Positions 4,279 through 6,051 of a stretch of DNA of 6,051 nucleotides are shown here, one piece after another. Under the pieces are notes generated by a model that worked only from the letters and a program-made list of their open reading frames with translations, was not told the origin of the DNA and did no database searches. The DNA is from Rickettsiales bacterium (GTDB taxonomy: Bacteria; Pseudomonadota; Alphaproteobacteria; Rickettsiales; UBA998), in assembly GCA_019749855.1 (NCBI GenBank), contig JAIEPI010000167.1, forward strand, positions 1 through 6,051. The letters run 5' to 3'. The first letter of the stretch is position 1. Every line of letters starts with the position of its first letter. The translations under genes and the position numbers were made by a program.

Positions 4279-6051
4279 GGAATTACCAAAGCTGATCCTG
4301 CGAAAGATCATCGCCTAAAGCTTCTCCAAAAAAAACGTGAGGAGTTCCCCAATAACCACAATGCCACGGCGCTGCGTTGCTACAATATGTATCCCCGCAG
4401 TTATACGTCTTTTAATGAGATGACGCAGGCGGTGCCCGGCATTGCTAAAATGGGTTTTAATGCTGTGTGGCTCAGCCCCCTCTGCAAAGTGGGTGAGGTG
4501 GCTATGCCCGACTGGAGCCAGTTTGATCCTGTGACTGGTACAGTTCCGCCACCCTTACCAGAGAGTCAAAAAAAAGGCAGTTTATATGCCATGCATTCGC
4601 CATTTTTACTCAATGGTGCATTTGCGAACGACAAGCAGGATGCGTCAAATCAGGAGGAAAATGTCAGAGCAGTGCGCGCACTGACTGCCTCCATTCGTTC
4701 TGCAAAAATGGCCGCGATGTGTGACATTGCCTTTTCGCACATGTCACTCGATTCCCCCCTGATAACACAGCAGAAGCTCACCTTGCCAAATGGAAAAGTG
4801 GTGGATACTACGCGCTGGTTCAAACGTTACACGGAAGGTGCCTTAAAAGGCCAGCCCGTGATGCATGGCGTGGATGAGAACGGTAAAGTTCTGCTAGAGA
4901 AAAATGATAAGTCAAAGCCGCATGTGAAGCTGGTGTGGCCCGATATTGCGATGTTCAATTATGATGATCCCGATGTTCGCCATGACATCATTGAGCATCT
5001 ATGGAAACCGTATCTGGATTATCTGGTGGATCTCGGATTCACTGGCATTCGGCTGGATTCCATTGCTCAGAATCGGCGTGAAGTGCTGGATCCGCTCATG
5101 CAGTATTTCAAGGAAAAAGTGCATGCGCGTCATCCCTCCATTCTTGAGAAGGATGTTCGTATTCTGGGTGAAACACTGGGGAATGCAGATAAGCTTGAGC
5201 GCTACACACAGTGTGATCATTTAACGCATTGCTACGCCAGTACCTATTGGGCGCCGACCGTTGCCAGAGATGGCCTGCAGGAATGTCAGAATTTCTGGGC
5301 CGAACATCATCAGCATGGCTCTAATTGGCTCAGTCGTGAAATGGGCAATCTCGACAGAGATGTGGTCGGCAGTATCATGCTTCCCGATGGGACATTGCAG
5401 CAGAAGGCGCAGCGACCTGGGGGCGCGGTGGGATGCCCAGGCTCGGTGGATGAGCCAAACATTGCGAATAAATTTGTAGAAGCGGGCTACACGGCGGATC
5501 GCGCGGTTTTTGAAAGCGAGGGCAACACCCTCAGCCTGCTGGATTTCACTAATCATCAAGTGATCACGCCGGAGGGTAAAGTTAGTCTGGTGAATCCTGT
5601 TGATTTTGTGGATATCAGGGCAGCGGAAGCGGCGATGCGCGAGGCCATGGCGCAAGGCATGTTGATAGCGCCGGGTGGGCATTTCCTGTTTTCCGGCGAT
5701 GAGGAATTGCAGATCGGTGGCAATCGCTCAGTGTTTGGTGACCACAAAAAAGGTGTTTCACTCGTGGATATGCGTGATTATGTGACAGATATAAATCGCA
5801 TCGTACGCAATCTCTCGCCGCAGCATTACGGCGCGTGGGGCACCCGTCGTTGCATAGAAAAAACGGATCTAGTGGTGATTGAGCGTCATGCCAAACCCTG
5901 TTTTGATGGTGTCACCGATGTGGCCATTGTTAATGTCTCTGCAGGCACAGAAATCAAGCCACTGTCGCGGGCGGATATTGAAGAGATTGCCGGAGAATTG
6001 CGCGTCGCTGGAAAAGACAAGTTGGGACGTCTGGAGCCGATGGGGCGCGCC
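2824..6051 (+). CDS. glgA: GlgA-like GT5 glycogen synthase fused to a GH13 alpha-amylase-like domain (C-terminus beyond the window)
   Basis: One uninterrupted frame of 1076 codons, read line by line without a stop, that continues past the right edge. Residues 1-485 are a complete glycogen synthase, which transfers glucose from ADP-glucose to growing alpha-1,4-glucan chains. Residues 486-514 are a charged linker, and from about 515 the chain becomes a GH13 glycoside hydrolase/transglycosidase module. ATG 2824 is the first start after an in-frame TAA at 2797 and aligns with the normal GlgA N-terminus, placing KTGGLADV at residues 18-25; the ribosome site is poor. No signal peptide is seen, so the enzyme is presumably cytosolic. 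Base and codon use look even across the junction, and no in-frame start with a ribosome site separates the halves. A bacterial GlgA alone is about 480 residues, so this chain is more than twice that. I infer that it builds and reshapes the same glucan. Confidence 0.92.
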   Translation, partial: MPAKQIISVTCETVPYSKTGGLADVAGELSQALTSQGHHVLVLSPWYKGLNPDMPPPTYVGDIEVPFDGGTQRVGVGVVEYKGVTYGFIGDRGVDYGFHPQPRFADHTIHDNVAYHENNKRFALFSAAVPYVAATLKFNQPDILHVHDWHGGYLPAMMKHRRDLPAGFADKVKTVFTIHNGGYQGIADMDQALHWMGLPASMRDTSMNNFGAANALTAACGTADVVTTVSPSYAQEIRLGDKHGAESLRSLYPVKGILNGITAEQWDPANFKHPFSINDQTGKRKFKEELHEKFDLIDTKRPLMALVSRITKDQKGTDIFLHSIDRLITQGWNIVAAGNGDPELMRQLKAKAKQYKGRMGYHAGYSDTDLTRQIIAGSDAFVIPSRYEPCGITQMQSMRCGTLPIATETGGLKDTIKHDVTGFLFSEKAVAQGLDSAADALVDAAQKAYDKYGTDAWKTMQHDAMRKAETFTWEHIAGQYDALFGGITKADPAKDHRLKLLQKKREEFPNNHNATALRCYNMYPRSYTSFNEMTQAVPGIAKMGFNAVWLSPLCKVGEVAMPDWSQFDPVTGTVPPPLPESQKKGSLYAMHSPFLLNGAFANDKQDASNQEENVRAVRALTASIRSAKMAAMCDIAFSHMSLDSPLITQQKLTLPNGKVVDTTRWFKRYTEGALKGQPVMHGVDENGKVLLEKNDKSKPHVKLVWPDIAMFNYDDPDVRHDIIEHLWKPYLDYLVDLGFTGIRLDSIAQNRREVLDPLMQYFKEKVHARHPSILEKDVRILGETLGNADKLERYTQCDHLTHCYASTYWAPTVARDGLQECQNFWAEHHQHGSNWLSREMGNLDRDVVGSIMLPDGTLQQKAQRPGGAVGCPGSVDEPNIANKFVEAGYTADRAVFESEGNTLSLLDFTNHQVITPEGKVSLVNPVDFVDIRAAEAAMREAMAQGMLIAPGGHFLFSGDEELQIGGNRSVFGDHKKGVSLVDMRDYVTDINRIVRNLSPQHYGAWGTRRCIEKTDLVVIERHAKPCFDGVTDVAIVNVSAGTEIKPLSRADIEEIAGELRVAGKDKLGRLEPMGRA
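4366..6051 (+). other. Domain: GH13 alpha-amylase-like barrel plus start of C-terminal beta domain (residues ~515-1076)
   Basis: GH13 landmarks appear in order. An early barrel strand is YNMYPRSYTS (520-529) followed by GFNAVWLSPL (544-553). Region I is CDIAFSH (633-639), for D-x-x-x-x-H. Region II is GIRLD (741-745), with Arg 743 and candidate nucleophile Asp 745, but Gln at the D+4 position where amylases often have His. Region III is LGETLG (781-786) with candidate acid/base Glu 783. Region IV is unclear: either TNHQ (909-912), well placed before GGHFLFSGDEE (951-961), or GNLDRD (841-846). Residues after about 1000 look like the small beta-sandwich that closes GH13 enzymes. Debranching, hydrolytic, 4-alpha-glucanotransferase or glucan-binding roles are all possible. 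The subfamily cannot be assigned by eye, and it does not carry GlgE or GlgB hallmarks that I can recognise. Confidence 0.78.

Noticed and set aside
4276..4281. GGAGGA at the synthase/amylase junction as a ribosome site for a separate GH13 gene
   Set aside because: No ATG, GTG or TTG in frame follows at a workable distance, and there is no stop codon ending the synthase. The bases simply encode Gly-Gly.
5221..5682. A 153-codon minus-strand open frame opposite the GH13 domain
   Set aside because: It is antisense to the conserved GH13 region, with a composition rich in Arg and His as expected of a shadow frame.
4366..6051. GH13 half as a GlgE maltosyltransferase or GlgB branching enzyme
   Set aside because: Region II reads GIRLDSIAQ rather than the GlgE-type FRVDNPHTK, and no GlgB N-terminal carbohydrate-binding module or branching-enzyme motif is recognisable. 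The subfamily is left open.

Overview
The window looks like chromosomal DNA of a Gram-negative bacterium, most likely an alphaproteobacterium. The call rests on the Ffh GTPase core, where the usual T-K-x-D is T-R-I-D followed by GDARGGAALSMR (a form I associate with Alphaproteobacteria), on the xseB-ispA gene pair, and on mid-range base composition. No taxonomic search was possible, so this is an inference. I see no rRNA, tRNA, CRISPR, insertion sequence or phage gene.

Layout. Positions 977 to 1 (minus strand) hold the N and G domains of Ffh, the protein of the signal recognition particle; the gene runs off the left edge before its M domain. A divergent gap of about 100 bp leads to xseB (exonuclease VII small subunit), which overlaps ispA (farnesyl/geranylgeranyl-type polyprenyl diphosphate synthase) by 8 bp in a tight operon. 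The dxs gene that often follows ispA is absent. Instead a 57-residue ORF of unknown function, with a very good ribosome binding site, lies convergent to ispA. It is separated by an AT-rich gap of about 310 bp from the last gene. That gap carries short GCATTTT/ATGCAT-type repeats and a plausible sigma70-type promoter.

The main item is a single uninterrupted frame from 2824 to the right edge (1076 codons, no stop). Its first ~485 residues are a GlgA-like GT5 glycogen synthase with its key motifs present. From about residue 515 the same polypeptide continues into a GH13 alpha-amylase-like TIM-barrel and the start of a C-terminal beta domain. A glucan-building and a glucan-remodelling or glucan-cleaving module are therefore joined in one chain, in the order synthase then amylase. 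This is the reverse of the GH13-then-GT5 order of fungal cell-wall alpha-1,3-glucan synthases. The GH13 half keeps a candidate nucleophile Asp and acid/base Glu, but its fourth conserved region is unusual (T-N-H-Q in place of N-H-D), so its activity is open. No glgB, glgC, glgP or glgX is visible in this window.
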